Shown here one piece after another: positions 8,585 through 18,921 of a stretch of 64,000 nt of DNA. Every line of letters begins with the position of its first letter. The stretch's first letter is position 1. A program made the translations under genes and the position numbers. The notes beneath the pieces are model-generated. The model ran no database searches. It worked only from the letters and a program-made list of their open reading frames with translations, and had not been told where the DNA came from. Source of the stretch: Synechococcus sp. 1G10 (GTDB lineage: Bacteria; Cyanobacteriota; Cyanobacteriia; PCC-6307; Cyanobiaceae); the NCBI RefSeq assembly GCF_002252625.1, contig NZ_NQKW01000004.1:124001-188000 (forward strand), in the 5' to 3' direction.

Positions 8585-8622
8585 CCCTGCTGTTGGAACA
8601 CTCAGCCCATCGATGACACCGA

Positions 8623-9947
<1,325 letters not shown>

Positions 9948-9976
<29 letters not shown>

Positions 9977-11267
9977 GGGCGGCAGCGGTGAGCACCTCAT
10001 GGCCCACCTCGGTCACGGCCACATCGTCTTCGATGCGGATGCCGATCCCCTTCCAGCGCTCTTCGATCTGAGGCTGACCCTCCGGCACTGCCAGGCGGTC
10101 GCTCACGTACAGGCCGGGCTCCACCGTGAGGACCATGCCCGGCTCGAGCGGCTGGGGATGTTCACCGAGGCGATAGGCGCCGACGTCGTGGACATCGAGG
10201 CCCAGCCAGTGGCCGGTCCGGTGCATGTACAGATGACGGTAAGAGCCCTGCTCAATCAGTTCGTCGATCGACCCGCTGAGCAGCCCGAGCTCCCGTAAGC
10301 CCTCCACCAGCACCCGCAGGGCCGCTCCGTGGACCTGCTCGGCGTCGGCGCCTGGAGCCACGGTGGCGATCGCCGCCAGCTGGGCCTCAAGCACCAGCTC
10401 GTAAAGGGCACGCTGTTCGCCACTGAAGCGGCCACTTACCGGGAAGGTGCGGGTGATGTCGCCGTTGTAGTAGTCCGACACGCTGCAACCGGCGTCGATC
10501 AGCAGCAGGTCCCCATCCCGCAGCAGGGCATCGTTGCGGGTGTAGTGCAGCACGCAGGCGTTATCGCCGCCAGCCACGATCGAGCCATAGGCTGGACCGC
10601 GAGCGCCCTGCTCGAGGAAATGCTGCTCGATCACCGCCTGGATCTGGCGCTCGCTCAGCCCCGGACGGGCCACCTCCCGGGCGCGTTCATGGGCTTCGGC
10701 GGAGATCCGCGCGGCCTCCCGCAGCCGATCGAGTTCGGCCGGGCTCTTGCGCAGGCGCATGTCCTGCAGGATCGGGCAAGGGGCCACCAGTCCCAGGGCC
10801 GCCCGTCCCGTGCGCGGCGCACGATCGAGTTGCTGGCCCCAGGCCTGGAGCACCAGGTGCTCCACGGTTGCGTCGCGGCCCACGCGGAAGGCGATCCCTT
10901 CGGCGCCCTGGAGGTAGTCGGAGAGGCGGGAAGCCAGCTCGGCGCGGGGGTGGGCCAGATCGGCACCGAAGTGCTCCACCGCCCCCTCGCAGCCCCAGCG
11001 GAAGCCATTCCACACTTCGGCGGAGGGATCCCTGGGCTCTACGAACAGCACGAAGGGGTTGTCGCTCTGGTGGGGCAGGAAGAGGGCGACGGCCCCCGGC
11101 TCATCGAAGCCGGTGAGGTACCAGAAGTCGCTCTGCTGGCGGAATGGGTACTCCACATCAGCGTGGTGACGCACCAGCGCTGCCGCCGGAATCACGGCCG
11201 CCGCACCCCCTAGAGCCTCCAGGAAACGCACACGACGCTGGTGGAACTCGGTCTGGGGGATCACCAT
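9948..11267 (-). CDS. pepP: Xaa-Pro aminopeptidase (aminopeptidase P)
   Basis: A 439-residue M24B metallopeptidase that removes N-terminal residues preceding proline. The N-terminal domain (about 1-165) opens with ...EFHQRRVRFLEAL and carries PFRQQSDFWYLTGFDEP. The pita-bread catalytic domain supplies the dinuclear metal ligands: two Asp in LIDAGCSVSDYYNGDITRTF, His in HRTGHWLGLDVHD, Glu in LTVEPGLY and Glu in GIRIEDDV. The start is ATG 11267; the frame continues upstream but runs into the divergent CNNM gene. It is convergent with the HAD gene (29-bp overlap). Confidence 0.94.
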
Positions 11268-11351
11268 GGGGACAATGCCTCTAGCGAGAAGATGGCATAC
11301 CCCATTGAATGAACGTGCTCCCATGCCGCGATCGGCCGCGACGACACCCCG

Positions 11352-12365
11352 ATGAATGAGCTCCTGGGTCTGGCGGCCTTGGTGGTGGTCATCCTGATCG
11401 GCTCGGCCCTCTGCTCCGGAGTGGAGGCGGCCCTGCTCACGGTCAACCCCCTGCGCGTGCACGAACTGGCCAGTCGGCCAAGGCGAGTGAGGGGGGCCAG
11501 GGCACTGCTGGCCCTGAAGAACCGCATGGGTCGCGCACTTGCCGTGCTGGTGATCCTCAACAACGGCTTCAACATCTTCGGCAGCCTCATGCTGGGCAGC
11601 TACGCCGGCTGGGTGTTCTCCAAGCTCGGCGTCGACCGGGTGGCCCTACCCCTCTTCTCGGTGGGGCTGACGGTGCTGGTGATCATGCTCGGGGAGATCC
11701 TTCCCAAGGCCGTGGGCAGCCGCCTGGCGCTGCCGGTGTCCCTGGCCAGCGCCGCGGCGGTGACCCTGCTGCTGCGGCTGATGTTGCCGCTGGTGATCCT
11801 GCTGGAGAGGATCATGCCGGCGATCACCGCCGAGAGCGAACTCACCACCGACGAAGAGGAGATCCGGCTGCTCGCCCGCCTCGGGTCACAGAAGGGCCAG
11901 ATCGAGGCCGACGAGGCGGCGATGATCGCCAAGGTGTTTCAGCTCAATGACCTCACCGCCAGGGATCTGATGGTGCCGCGGGTGGCTGCACCGACGGTGT
12001 CGGGCCATGCCCCCCTGGAGAGCGTGCGCGATCTGCTGCTCACCAACAGCGCTGGCTGGTGGGTGGTGCTCGGTGAGGAGGTGGATGAGGTGCTGGGGGT
12101 GGCCAGCCGCGAGAGCCTGCTGGTGGCCCTGGTGGAGGGCCGCGGCCTAGACAGCGCCCTCAGCCTCACCGAACCGGTGGAGTTCGTCCCCGAAATGATC
12201 CGCGCCGATCGGCTGCTGACAGCCTTCCGCCGCAGCAGCCATTCGGTGCGGGTGGTGGTGGATGAATTCGGGGGGTTCGTCGGCGTGATCGGTGCCGACG
12301 CCGTGCTGGCGGTGCTGGCGGGCTGGTGGCGGCGTCCCCAACCCGTCGGGGAGGCTCAGGGATGA
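11352..12365 (+). CDS. CNNM/CBS-domain transporter (DUF21, HlyC/CorC family)
   Basis: A 337-residue membrane protein. An N-terminal DUF21 domain with about four hydrophobic segments (residues 1-155; includes SGVEAALLTVNPLR and GEILPKAVG) is followed by an acidic linker (TTDEEEIRLLARLG) and a pair of CBS domains (about 200-325; LTARDLMVPR, VVDEFGGFVGVIG). Relatives are implicated in Mg2+/Co2+ homeostasis, but substrate and direction are not certain. The usual C-terminal CorC_HlyC domain is absent, as in many short cyanobacterial members. Its stop overlaps the ATG of the GTPase gene (4 bp), opening a run of four tightly packed genes ending with nadE. Confidence 0.9.
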   Translation: MNELLGLAALVVVILIGSALCSGVEAALLTVNPLRVHELASRPRRVRGARALLALKNRMGRALAVLVILNNGFNIFGSLMLGSYAGWVFSKLGVDRVALPLFSVGLTVLVIMLGEILPKAVGSRLALPVSLASAAAVTLLLRLMLPLVILLERIMPAITAESELTTDEEEIRLLARLGSQKGQIEADEAAMIAKVFQLNDLTARDLMVPRVAAPTVSGHAPLESVRDLLLTNSAGWWVVLGEEVDEVLGVASRESLLVALVEGRGLDSALSLTEPVEFVPEMIRADRLLTAFRRSSHSVRVVVDEFGGFVGVIGADAVLAVLAGWWRRPQPVGEAQG

Positions 12366-13690
12366 CCGCAACGGCCATGGCTCCGCCGCCGATCCTCGAG
12401 CGCTGTGAGCAGCTGCTGCTGCGCTGGCGCGGCCAACTATCTCTGAGCGCCCGGGAGCGCACCAGCCTCGGGCCGGAACTGGCCGCCCTTGATCGCCAGC
12501 TGGAGCGGCTACGGCGCCGGGAGGCGCATGTGGCCGTTCTCGGCCGGGTGGGAGTGGGCAAATCGAGCCTGCTCAATGCCCTGCTGGGGGAGCCCCGCTT
12601 CGCCACCGACCTGGCCCATGGCTCCACGAGAGCGCAGCAGCGGCAACTCTGGTCCGGGGCCATGGACGGGCCGCTGCAGGTGCAGCTGGTCGATACGCCC
12701 GGCATCGATGAGGTGGCCGCCGCAGCCCGGCACCGCCTGGCCGCCCGGGTGGCCCTGGGGGCTGATCTGGTGCTGGTGGTGCTCGACGGCGACCTCAGCC
12801 GGGTGGAAGCCGACGCGGTGCAGCTGCTGCTGAGCTCAGGCAAACCCCTGCTGCTGGTGGTGAACCGCATCGACGGCTGGCCCGAGGGGGAGCGAAAAGC
12901 CCTGCTGGCCAGCATCCGCAGCCGGCTTCCCGCTGCCGCCCGTGAGCTGGAGCTGGTCACCGTTGCCGCGGCGCCCCGGGGCGGTGTGCTGCTCCCCGAT
13001 GGCCGGGTGCGCAGCGAGCAGCTGCCGCCGCAGGTGGAGCCCCTGCGCATGAGGCTCACAGGGCTGCTCAAGGCCCATGGGGAGCTGCTGCTGGCACTCA
13101 ATGCCCTGGCGGCCGGAGATCGCTTCAACCAGCGTCTCTCGCACTGGCGACTGCAGCAGCACCGCCGCCAGGCCCAGACGTTGATCGGACGTTTCGCAGC
13201 CCTCAAGGCCACGGGTGTGGCCGCCAACCCGCTGATTCTTCTGGATCTGGCCGGTGGGCTTGCCCTGGACACGGCCTTGGTGCTGCAGCTCTGCGAGCTC
13301 TACGGGCTGCCGCTGAGTGGTCCCCAGGCCAGGGCACTCCTGGGCCGTCTCTCCAGCCACAGCGCCTTGCTGGGGGGCGCCCAGCTGGCCCTGCAACTGC
13401 TGCTTGGAGCCGTGCGCCAACTGCTGCTGCTGGCAGCACCGGCCACCGCCGGGCTGTCCCTGGCTCCGGCGGCACCGGTGGCCCTGGCCCAGGCGGCCCT
13501 GGCGATCCAGACCACACGCCAGACGGGGAAGCTGGCTGCCGCAGCCCTGCTGAAAGGGGCCCAGCGCGGTCGGGCCCGCCCCGGGGCGCTGCTGCGCCGC
13601 CTGGGACGCCATGACCCCCAGGCGCGTCTATGGCTGCAGCAGTGGCAGCTGGAGGGCCGAGAGGCCGTGAATGCCAGCCTGCTGCCGTGA
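12362..13690 (+). CDS. GTP-binding protein with DUF697-like C-terminal domain
   Basis: A 442-residue GTPase of the Era/TrmE-related group. The G domain shows the P-loop GRVGVGKSS (near residue 60), switch II DTPGID and the base-recognition motif NRID. A helical region and a strongly hydrophobic, Ala/Leu-rich part (about 280-400) correspond to the membrane-associating DUF697 type found in cyanobacterial GTPases of unknown function. The start ATG overlaps the preceding stop (ATGA) and the stop overlaps the nadD GTG (GTGA). It may act with the upstream transporter at the membrane; this is inference from coupling only. Confidence 0.86.
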   Translation: MTATAMAPPPILERCEQLLLRWRGQLSLSARERTSLGPELAALDRQLERLRRREAHVAVLGRVGVGKSSLLNALLGEPRFATDLAHGSTRAQQRQLWSGAMDGPLQVQLVDTPGIDEVAAAARHRLAARVALGADLVLVVLDGDLSRVEADAVQLLLSSGKPLLLVVNRIDGWPEGERKALLASIRSRLPAAARELELVTVAAAPRGGVLLPDGRVRSEQLPPQVEPLRMRLTGLLKAHGELLLALNALAAGDRFNQRLSHWRLQQHRRQAQTLIGRFAALKATGVAANPLILLDLAGGLALDTALVLQLCELYGLPLSGPQARALLGRLSSHSALLGGAQLALQLLLGAVRQLLLLAAPATAGLSLAPAAPVALAQAALAIQTTRQTGKLAAAALLKGAQRGRARPGALLRRLGRHDPQARLWLQQWQLEGREAVNASLLP

Positions 13691-14301
13691 GTGAATCAGC
13701 CGGCCAGCCGGCCTTGGTGGCCCTGTTCGGAACCAGCGCCGATCCACCGACTCTCGGACACCGCACGCTGCTGGCGGGGCTCATCCGGCACTACCCCCTG
13801 GTGAGGACCTGGGCCAGCGACAACCCCTTCAAGACCCATGGGGCACCCCTGGCCGTGCGAGCGGCCCTGCTGGAGGCGGTGGTGGAGAGCCTGGAGAGTC
13901 CCAGGCTGCAGCTCGACCAGAGCCTGAGCAGCCCCAGGGCCCTGGACACCCTGAAGCGGGCGGCGCAACAGTGGCCTGATGCGGAGCTGGTGTTCGTGGT
14001 GGGCAGCGACCTGCTTCCCCAGATCCAGCGCTGGTACGGGGCGGATGAGATCCTGCGCCGCTGTCGTCTGGCGGTGGTGCCGAGGCTGGGCTGGCCGCTC
14101 GACTCCCTGCAGATCGAGCAGCTGAACCACCGGGGTGGACGGGTGGAAGTGCTGCCCCTGGAGATTCCGGCCACAGCCAGCTCCGCGATCCGTCGCCACC
14201 CCGACCCGCAACTGGTGCCGCCAGAACTCTGGCCGGTGTTGCTGGAGCAGAATCTCTATGGTCTGCGCACCTGCCAGGCCAGCCGTCCTCCCCTGCGCTG
14301 A
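13687..14301 (+). CDS. nadD: Nicotinate-nucleotide adenylyltransferase
   Basis: A 204-residue enzyme converting nicotinate mononucleotide and ATP to deamido-NAD. The nucleotidyltransferase signature is LFGTSADPPTLGHRTLL (GxFDPxHxGH type, with Thr for the first His) and the late motif is ATASSAIRRH (SSTxxR). The FVVGSDLLPQIQRWYGADE segment matches NadD. The start is a GTG overlapping the preceding stop. It abuts nadE (TGATG, 1 bp overlap), so two successive NAD biosynthetic steps are made from one message. The altered GxSADPPT motif is seen in other picocyanobacterial NadD-like proteins as far as I recall. Confidence 0.88.
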   Translation: MSESAGQPALVALFGTSADPPTLGHRTLLAGLIRHYPLVRTWASDNPFKTHGAPLAVRAALLEAVVESLESPRLQLDQSLSSPRALDTLKRAAQQWPDAELVFVVGSDLLPQIQRWYGADEILRRCRLAVVPRLGWPLDSLQIEQLNHRGGRVEVLPLEIPATASSAIRRHPDPQLVPPELWPVLLEQNLYGLRTCQASRPPLR

Positions 14302-16025
14302 TGCGTCTTGCCCTGGCTCAGATCAATCCCCTCGTGGGGGATCTGCGCGGCAATTCCGCCCAGCTGCTGAAACACAGCCAGCGAGCCGCGGCTGCGGGCG
14401 CCGATCTCGTTATCACCCCCGAGCTCTCGCTCTGGGGTTACCCCCCGCGAGACCTGCTTTTGCGCCCCTCCCTGCTGCAGGAGCAAGGGCGGGTGCTCGA
14501 GACCCTCGCTGCCGAGCTACCGCCGGAGCTCGGCCTGCTGCTGGGGCTGGTGGATCCGATTGCCGGTCGCGAGCTGCCGGGGTTGTACAACTCCGTTGCG
14601 CTGGTGCAACGGGGCAGCTGGCGGATGGTGGCGCGCAAGCGGCTGCTGCCCAGCTACGACGTCTTCGATGAAAGGCGCTACTTCCAGCCCGGTGATCAGG
14701 CCTGCCTGCTGGAGTGGCCTGGGGCAGGGCGGGTCTGGCGCCTGGGGCTCACCATCTGCGAAGACCTCTGGGTGGAGGAGCGGGTGCAGGGCCACCGGCT
14801 GGCAGGCGCCGACCCGATCGCGGAGCTGGCGTCCCAGCGTCCCGATCTGCTGCTGAACCTCTCCGCCTCCCCCTTCGCCCAGGGCAAACCTGAACTGCGT
14901 CTGAAGCTGGCGGCAGCGGCAGCAGCCCGGCTGGGCTGTCCGGTGGTGTACGTGAACCAGGTGGGGGGCAACGACGAACTGGTCTTCGACGGAGGCAGCT
15001 TCGTGATCGATCCCCAGGCCCGGGTGCTGCGCCAGCTGCCCTGCGCCCAGGTGGCCCTCGACCTCTGGGAGCCCGCACCCCGGGAAACAGCCCCAGCGCC
15101 CCCAGCCTTCACCGCTCCGCCGCCTCAGCCACTGCCGGCGCCCATGGAGCAGCTGTTCCGGGTGCTTGTGCTGGGGGTGCACGACTATGCCCGCAAATGC
15201 GGCTTCCAGCAGGTGGTGCTGGGGTTGAGCGGCGGCATCGACTCCGCCCTCGTGGCCGTGATCGCCGCGGCGGCTCTCGGGCCCGGGCAGGTGCTGGCCC
15301 TGCTGATGCCCTCCCCGTACAGCTCGGCTGGGTCGCGCCTCGATGCGATCGCGCTCGCCGACCGGCTGGGACTACCCCATCAGACCGTGGCGATCGAGGC
15401 CTTGATGGGGGCCTTCGACCACAGCCTGGAGTCCGTGCTGGGCAGTGCTCCCCAGGGGCTGACCGCCGAGAACCTGCAGTCACGCATCCGCGGCACGCTG
15501 CTGATGGCAGTGGCCAACCAACAGGGCCGCTTGCTGCTCTCCACCGGCAACAAGTCGGAGCTGGCGGTGGGCTACTGCACCCTGTACGGGGACATGAACG
15601 GCGGGCTCTCAGTGATCGGCGATCTCTACAAGACCACCGTGTTCCGGCTCTGCCACTGGCTCGACAGCGAGGCCGCCGCCGATTGCCGACAGGCCCTTGG
15701 CCTCCCCGGCAGCGGCGAACTGATCGGGGCCGCCATTCGCACCAAGCCCCCCAGCGCGGAGCTGAGGCCCGACCAGCTCGACACCGATTCCCTGCCCGAC
15801 TACGACCAGCTCGATCCCCTGCTCAGGGCCTACATCGAGGAGCTGCGCTCACCGGAGGAGCTGATCGGCGAAGGGCACGTCGATGGGGAGCTGGCACGTC
15901 GGGTGTACCGGTTGCTGCGCACGGCCGAATTCAAACGCCGCCAAGCGGCTCCTCTGCTGAAGGTAAGTGGCCGGGCCTTCGGCGGGGGCTGGCGCATGCC
16001 CATCGCCGCCGGACCGCTCACCTGA
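14301..16025 (+). CDS. nadE: Glutamine-dependent NAD+ synthetase
   Basis: A 574-residue, two-domain enzyme making NAD+ from deamido-NAD, ATP and glutamine. The N-terminal nitrilase-type glutaminase (about 1-260) has Glu in TPELSLWGYPPRD, Lys in ARKRLLPSYDVFDERRYF and Cys in LTICEDLW. The C-terminal ATP-pyrophosphatase domain has GLSGGIDSALV near residue 310, STGNKSELAVGYCTLYGDM, and FKRRQAAP near the C-terminus. Its start overlaps the nadD stop by one base. All catalytic residues are visible. Confidence 0.96.
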   Translation: MRLALAQINPLVGDLRGNSAQLLKHSQRAAAAGADLVITPELSLWGYPPRDLLLRPSLLQEQGRVLETLAAELPPELGLLLGLVDPIAGRELPGLYNSVALVQRGSWRMVARKRLLPSYDVFDERRYFQPGDQACLLEWPGAGRVWRLGLTICEDLWVEERVQGHRLAGADPIAELASQRPDLLLNLSASPFAQGKPELRLKLAAAAAARLGCPVVYVNQVGGNDELVFDGGSFVIDPQARVLRQLPCAQVALDLWEPAPRETAPAPPAFTAPPPQPLPAPMEQLFRVLVLGVHDYARKCGFQQVVLGLSGGIDSALVAVIAAAALGPGQVLALLMPSPYSSAGSRLDAIALADRLGLPHQTVAIEALMGAFDHSLESVLGSAPQGLTAENLQSRIRGTLLMAVANQQGRLLLSTGNKSELAVGYCTLYGDMNGGLSVIGDLYKTTVFRLCHWLDSEAAADCRQALGLPGSGELIGAAIRTKPPSAELRPDQLDTDSLPDYDQLDPLLRAYIEELRSPEELIGEGHVDGELARRVYRLLRTAEFKRRQAAPLLKVSGRAFGGGWRMPIAAGPLT

Positions 16026-16118
16026 GGGACGCTCATCGAAGCGGTCCGTGCCCAATCCATGGCGAAAGCTGGCGATCGGGCTGCCAGCCCGCCAACCTGG
16101 TAGGAGCTTCTCAGTGGC

Positions 16119-17258
16119 ATGGCCAGCATGGGCCCAGCGGCACCGATCGCGAGCATCGGTGTTCCCCGGGAGATCAAACGGGATGAACAGCGGGTGGCCC
16201 TCAGCCCCGACGGGGTGAGGGAACTGGTCTCTCAGGGTCTTGAGGTGCGCGTCGAGGCCGGAGCAGGCCAGGGGGCCGGCATGGAGGACGCCAGCTACGC
16301 AGAAGCTGGAGCGCGCCTGGTGGACCGCGAGGAGGCCTGGGGCGCCCATCTGGTGGTGAAGGTGAAGGAACCCCAGCCGGAGGAATTCCCCTTCCTGCGA
16401 GGTGATCAGGTGCTGTTCACCTACCTACACCTGGCGGCCTATCCCGAGGTGGGACGAGCCCTGCTGGAAGCAGGCACCACAGGCGTGGCCTACGAAACCG
16501 TCCAGCTCGACAACGGCAACCTGCCGCTGCTGGCGCCGATGAGCGAAATCGCCGGACGGCTGGCCGCCCAGGTGGGGGCCCATCTGCTCGAGAAACCCCA
16601 CGGCGGCAGAGGTGTGCTGATGGGCGGCTGCGCTGGGGTGCGGCCAGCGAGGGTGATCGTGCTCGGGGCCGGCACCGTCGGCTGGCATGCCGCTCGGGTC
16701 GCCGCGGCCATGGATGCGGAGGTGTTCCTGCTGGATCACACTCCCCAGCGCCTGCGCATGCTGGAACCCCAGCGGATCGGGCGGATGGTGAGCCTGGTGA
16801 GCAGCAACAGCCTGATCGAGCGGCTGGTGCCCAGTGCCGATCTGGTGGTGGGCGCAGTGCTCACCCCCGGCAGCCGGGCCCCCACCCTGGTGGATGAGGG
16901 GGTGGTGAAGCGGATGAAGCCCGGCTCGGTGATCGTCGATGTGGCGATCGATCAGGGGGGCTGCATCGCCACCAGCCGCGAGACGACCCATACCGATCCC
17001 GTGGTGACCATCCACGGCGTGCAGCACTACGCCGTGGGCAACATGCCCGGCGCTGTGCCCTTCACTTCCACGGAAGCCCTGGTCAGTGTCACCCTTCCCT
17101 ACATCATGGGCATCGCGGGGAGGGGACTGGTGGAAGCGGTCACCGAGCGGCCCGAGTTGCTCTCAGGCCTCAACACGGTGGATGGGGCGGTCTGCCATCC
17201 CGGAGTGGCCAAGGCCCTGGGAATGCCGACCCGCCATCCGATGGCCTGTCTGCGCTGA
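16119..17258 (+). CDS. ald: Alanine dehydrogenase
   Basis: A 379-residue NAD-dependent enzyme interconverting L-alanine and pyruvate plus ammonia. The N-terminal GVPREIKRDEQRVAL contains the substrate-binding Arg. VKVKEPQPEE and FTYLHLAA follow, the Rossmann motif is VIVLGAGTVGWHAARVA, and the late QGGCIATSRETTH and YAVGNMPGAVPFTST segments are diagnostic. The 93-bp gap from nadE (16026-16118) holds a possible ribosome-binding AGGAG at 16102 but no terminator. The 3' end overlaps the convergent DUF3326 gene by 89 bp. Confidence 0.95.
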   Translation: MASMGPAAPIASIGVPREIKRDEQRVALSPDGVRELVSQGLEVRVEAGAGQGAGMEDASYAEAGARLVDREEAWGAHLVVKVKEPQPEEFPFLRGDQVLFTYLHLAAYPEVGRALLEAGTTGVAYETVQLDNGNLPLLAPMSEIAGRLAAQVGAHLLEKPHGGRGVLMGGCAGVRPARVIVLGAGTVGWHAARVAAAMDAEVFLLDHTPQRLRMLEPQRIGRMVSLVSSNSLIERLVPSADLVVGAVLTPGSRAPTLVDEGVVKRMKPGSVIVDVAIDQGGCIATSRETTHTDPVVTIHGVQHYAVGNMPGAVPFTSTEALVSVTLPYIMGIAGRGLVEAVTERPELLSGLNTVDGAVCHPGVAKALGMPTRHPMACLR

Positions 17259-18324
17259 GCAGATCGAGAGGCGGCAGGGGACGCCGCAGCGCCTCTGGCT
17301 GCAGGCCCTCCCGCAGGGCCAGCACCAGCCCGGCGGCCTCCGCGTAGCTGGCTGCGGCGATCGTCCGCAGACCAAGGTGCTCGGCGCTCACGTTTAGAAG
17401 TGAAGGGTTGCCCTCGACGGCGATCAGGGGGATGCCCCGCTCCGCGCAAGCCAGGACAGCCTCACCGCCCAGGGCACCGGCGGGGGCCACCACAGCGCCG
17501 ATCCTGCTGGGATGAATCAGGTCTCCGCCAAAGAACTCAAGCCCAGGTGATGGCGCGGGCCGCAGGGGGATCAGGTTGGGGGCCCGGCTCAGGCCCACCA
17601 GCACACAGGGCAGAAAGGTGTGACCCAGCTCTTCAGCAGCGGCCAGTGGATCCAGGCGCGGATCCAGGGACAGGGGGGCCAGGGCCGGGGCATGGGCGCA
17701 GGGAATGCCCAGCTGGCGGCTGAGCAGATGGCTGATCACGGCTTCAGCGCCAGCGAGGGCATCCACGCCGCTGCCCTGCCGGTAGGAGGCCAGTGCCTCA
17801 CTGCTGGGTTCATCGGGAAAGCGGGCCACCACGGCGATGGCGGTGGCACCGGCCTGGAGCAGGCGTTCCCCCGCCCGGATCAGAGCATCCGGCCGGCCGA
17901 TCAGCCCGCTGCTCGCCCCGCTGGGGCCAAGCGAGAGGCTCACCTCCAGGGGAGCGTCGGTGCTGAGCACAGGGCCGATCGAGAGACCCAGGCTGGCGCG
18001 GCAGGCCTCGGCCACCTGCAGGTGACGCAGGCGCAGCTCCTCCTCGATGCCGGCATCAAGCAGCAGCCCAACCCGCTGGGACGCCACCGGCGCCAGGGCC
18101 AGATCACCGGCCGCAAAGCGGTTCAGCGCCCAGCCCTCCACGTAGTGAATGCGCGGGTCGCTCCAGTAGAGAGCCGCCGCATTGAGGGCATTGGGATGGG
18201 TGATCAGGCAGCCAGAAGCGGCCGCCAACAGCCGGGCTGCGGGCAGGCCATCTCCGGCGTAGCCACCGATGGCACAGCCGATGCCGGTAGGGATCACCAG
18301 CAAGGTGGGCAGAGGCCGGCTCAA
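17170..18324 (-). CDS. DUF3326 family protein
   Basis: A 384-residue protein of unknown function. It opens with PTLLVIPTGIGCAIGGYAGDGLP and contains THPNALNAA, GATAIAVVARFPD, GGDLIHPSRIGAVVAPAGALGG and IPLIAVEGN, matching my recollection of the DUF3326 family found across cyanobacteria. The start is a TTG immediately overlapping the stop of the preceding small gene (TTGA), the only sensible start before the conserved N-terminus. Gly/His/Asn-rich loops suggest an enzyme, but no reaction can be named. The 89-bp antisense overlap with ald covers its C-terminal Pro-rich tail, which is probably dispensable. Confidence 0.85.
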   Translation of the reverse strand: MSRPLPTLLVIPTGIGCAIGGYAGDGLPAARLLAAASGCLITHPNALNAAALYWSDPRIHYVEGWALNRFAAGDLALAPVASQRVGLLLDAGIEEELRLRHLQVAEACRASLGLSIGPVLSTDAPLEVSLSLGPSGASSGLIGRPDALIRAGERLLQAGATAIAVVARFPDEPSSEALASYRQGSGVDALAGAEAVISHLLSRQLGIPCAHAPALAPLSLDPRLDPLAAAEELGHTFLPCVLVGLSRAPNLIPLRPAPSPGLEFFGGDLIHPSRIGAVVAPAGALGGEAVLACAERGIPLIAVEGNPSLLNVSAEHLGLRTIAAASYAEAAGLVLALREGLQPEALRRPLPPLDLLSADRPSDGGSAFPGPWPLRDGRPPHPPC

Positions 18325-18512
18325 GGGATCAGAAGCAGGACCGCTTCGATCCGCAACCGCCGCTGCGGCCTGGAGCCTTCCGCAGCCGGCAGGACAGCGG
18401 TGATGGCCCAGCGCAAGGGCTCTCCTCGCTCAGCCAGGGCATCCCGCACCTGGGGAAGCAGCGGACCTGGGGCCGCATCCAACCAGAAGTCCACTGTCTC
18501 GAGCCGGGGCAC
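18321..18512 (-). CDS. Small conserved-looking protein between ferredoxin and DUF3326
   Basis: A 63-residue protein from GTG 18512, beginning PRLETVDFWLDAAPGPLLPQ and ending LRIEAVLLLIP. It has an amphipathic pattern (strand, helix, strand, strand) with no membrane helix. It sits 11 bp after the ferredoxin gene and overlaps the DUF3326 start by 4 bp, which strongly suggests that it is translated and coupled. No family was recognised. It may be a small partner of DUF3326 or of the ferredoxin. Confidence 0.65.
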   Translation of the reverse strand: MPRLETVDFWLDAAPGPLLPQVRDALAERGEPLRWAITAVLPAAEGSRPQRRLRIEAVLLLIP

Positions 18513-18523
18513 TGGAAGGGGAG

Positions 18524-18847
18524 TCAGCGCTGGTACTGGCCGAACTGGACCTCGTAGAGCGCATCCTCCTGGCCCGCCACGAGGTTCAGGTCACTGCGGG
18601 GGTAAGACACACAGAGCAGGGCAAAGCCCTCGGCCTGCAAATCGGCCTTGACACCCATTGCATCGGGCTGGTGCACCTCCCCTTGGCGTAAGCGAGCCGC
18701 ACAGGTGGTGCAGACCCCGGAGCAGCAAGAGCTGGGCAAGGGAACGCCGGCTGCCTCCGCCGCCGCGAGAACGGTCTGATCGGCCCGGCAGGAAAAAGTG
18801 TGAGTGACGCCGTTGAGCTCGGCGATCACGGTGAAGCTGTCACTCAT
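18524..18847 (-). CDS. [2Fe-2S] plant-type ferredoxin
   Basis: A 107-residue electron carrier. The cluster ligands are in SSCCSGVCTTCAARL (Cx4Cx2C) with the fourth Cys in FALLCVSYP. The start is ATG 18847 (MSDSFTVIAELNG); the frame continues upstream but overlaps no real homology. The C-terminus (EDALYEVQFGQYQR) is longer than in photosynthetic PetF, so this is probably an accessory ferredoxin. It is followed by the small gene and DUF3326 and may supply electrons to them, an inference from linkage. Confidence 0.92.
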   Translation of the reverse strand: MSDSFTVIAELNGVTHTFSCRADQTVLAAAEAAGVPLPSSCCSGVCTTCAARLRQGEVHQPDAMGVKADLQAEGFALLCVSYPRSDLNLVAGQEDALYEVQFGQYQR

Positions 18848-18921
18848 GGCGTGGTGGAAACGCGGCAGGGGCCTGTCGCGGCGCATAGTCGGGTTCAGGA
18901 GGCGACCGCCGATCAAGCGGA

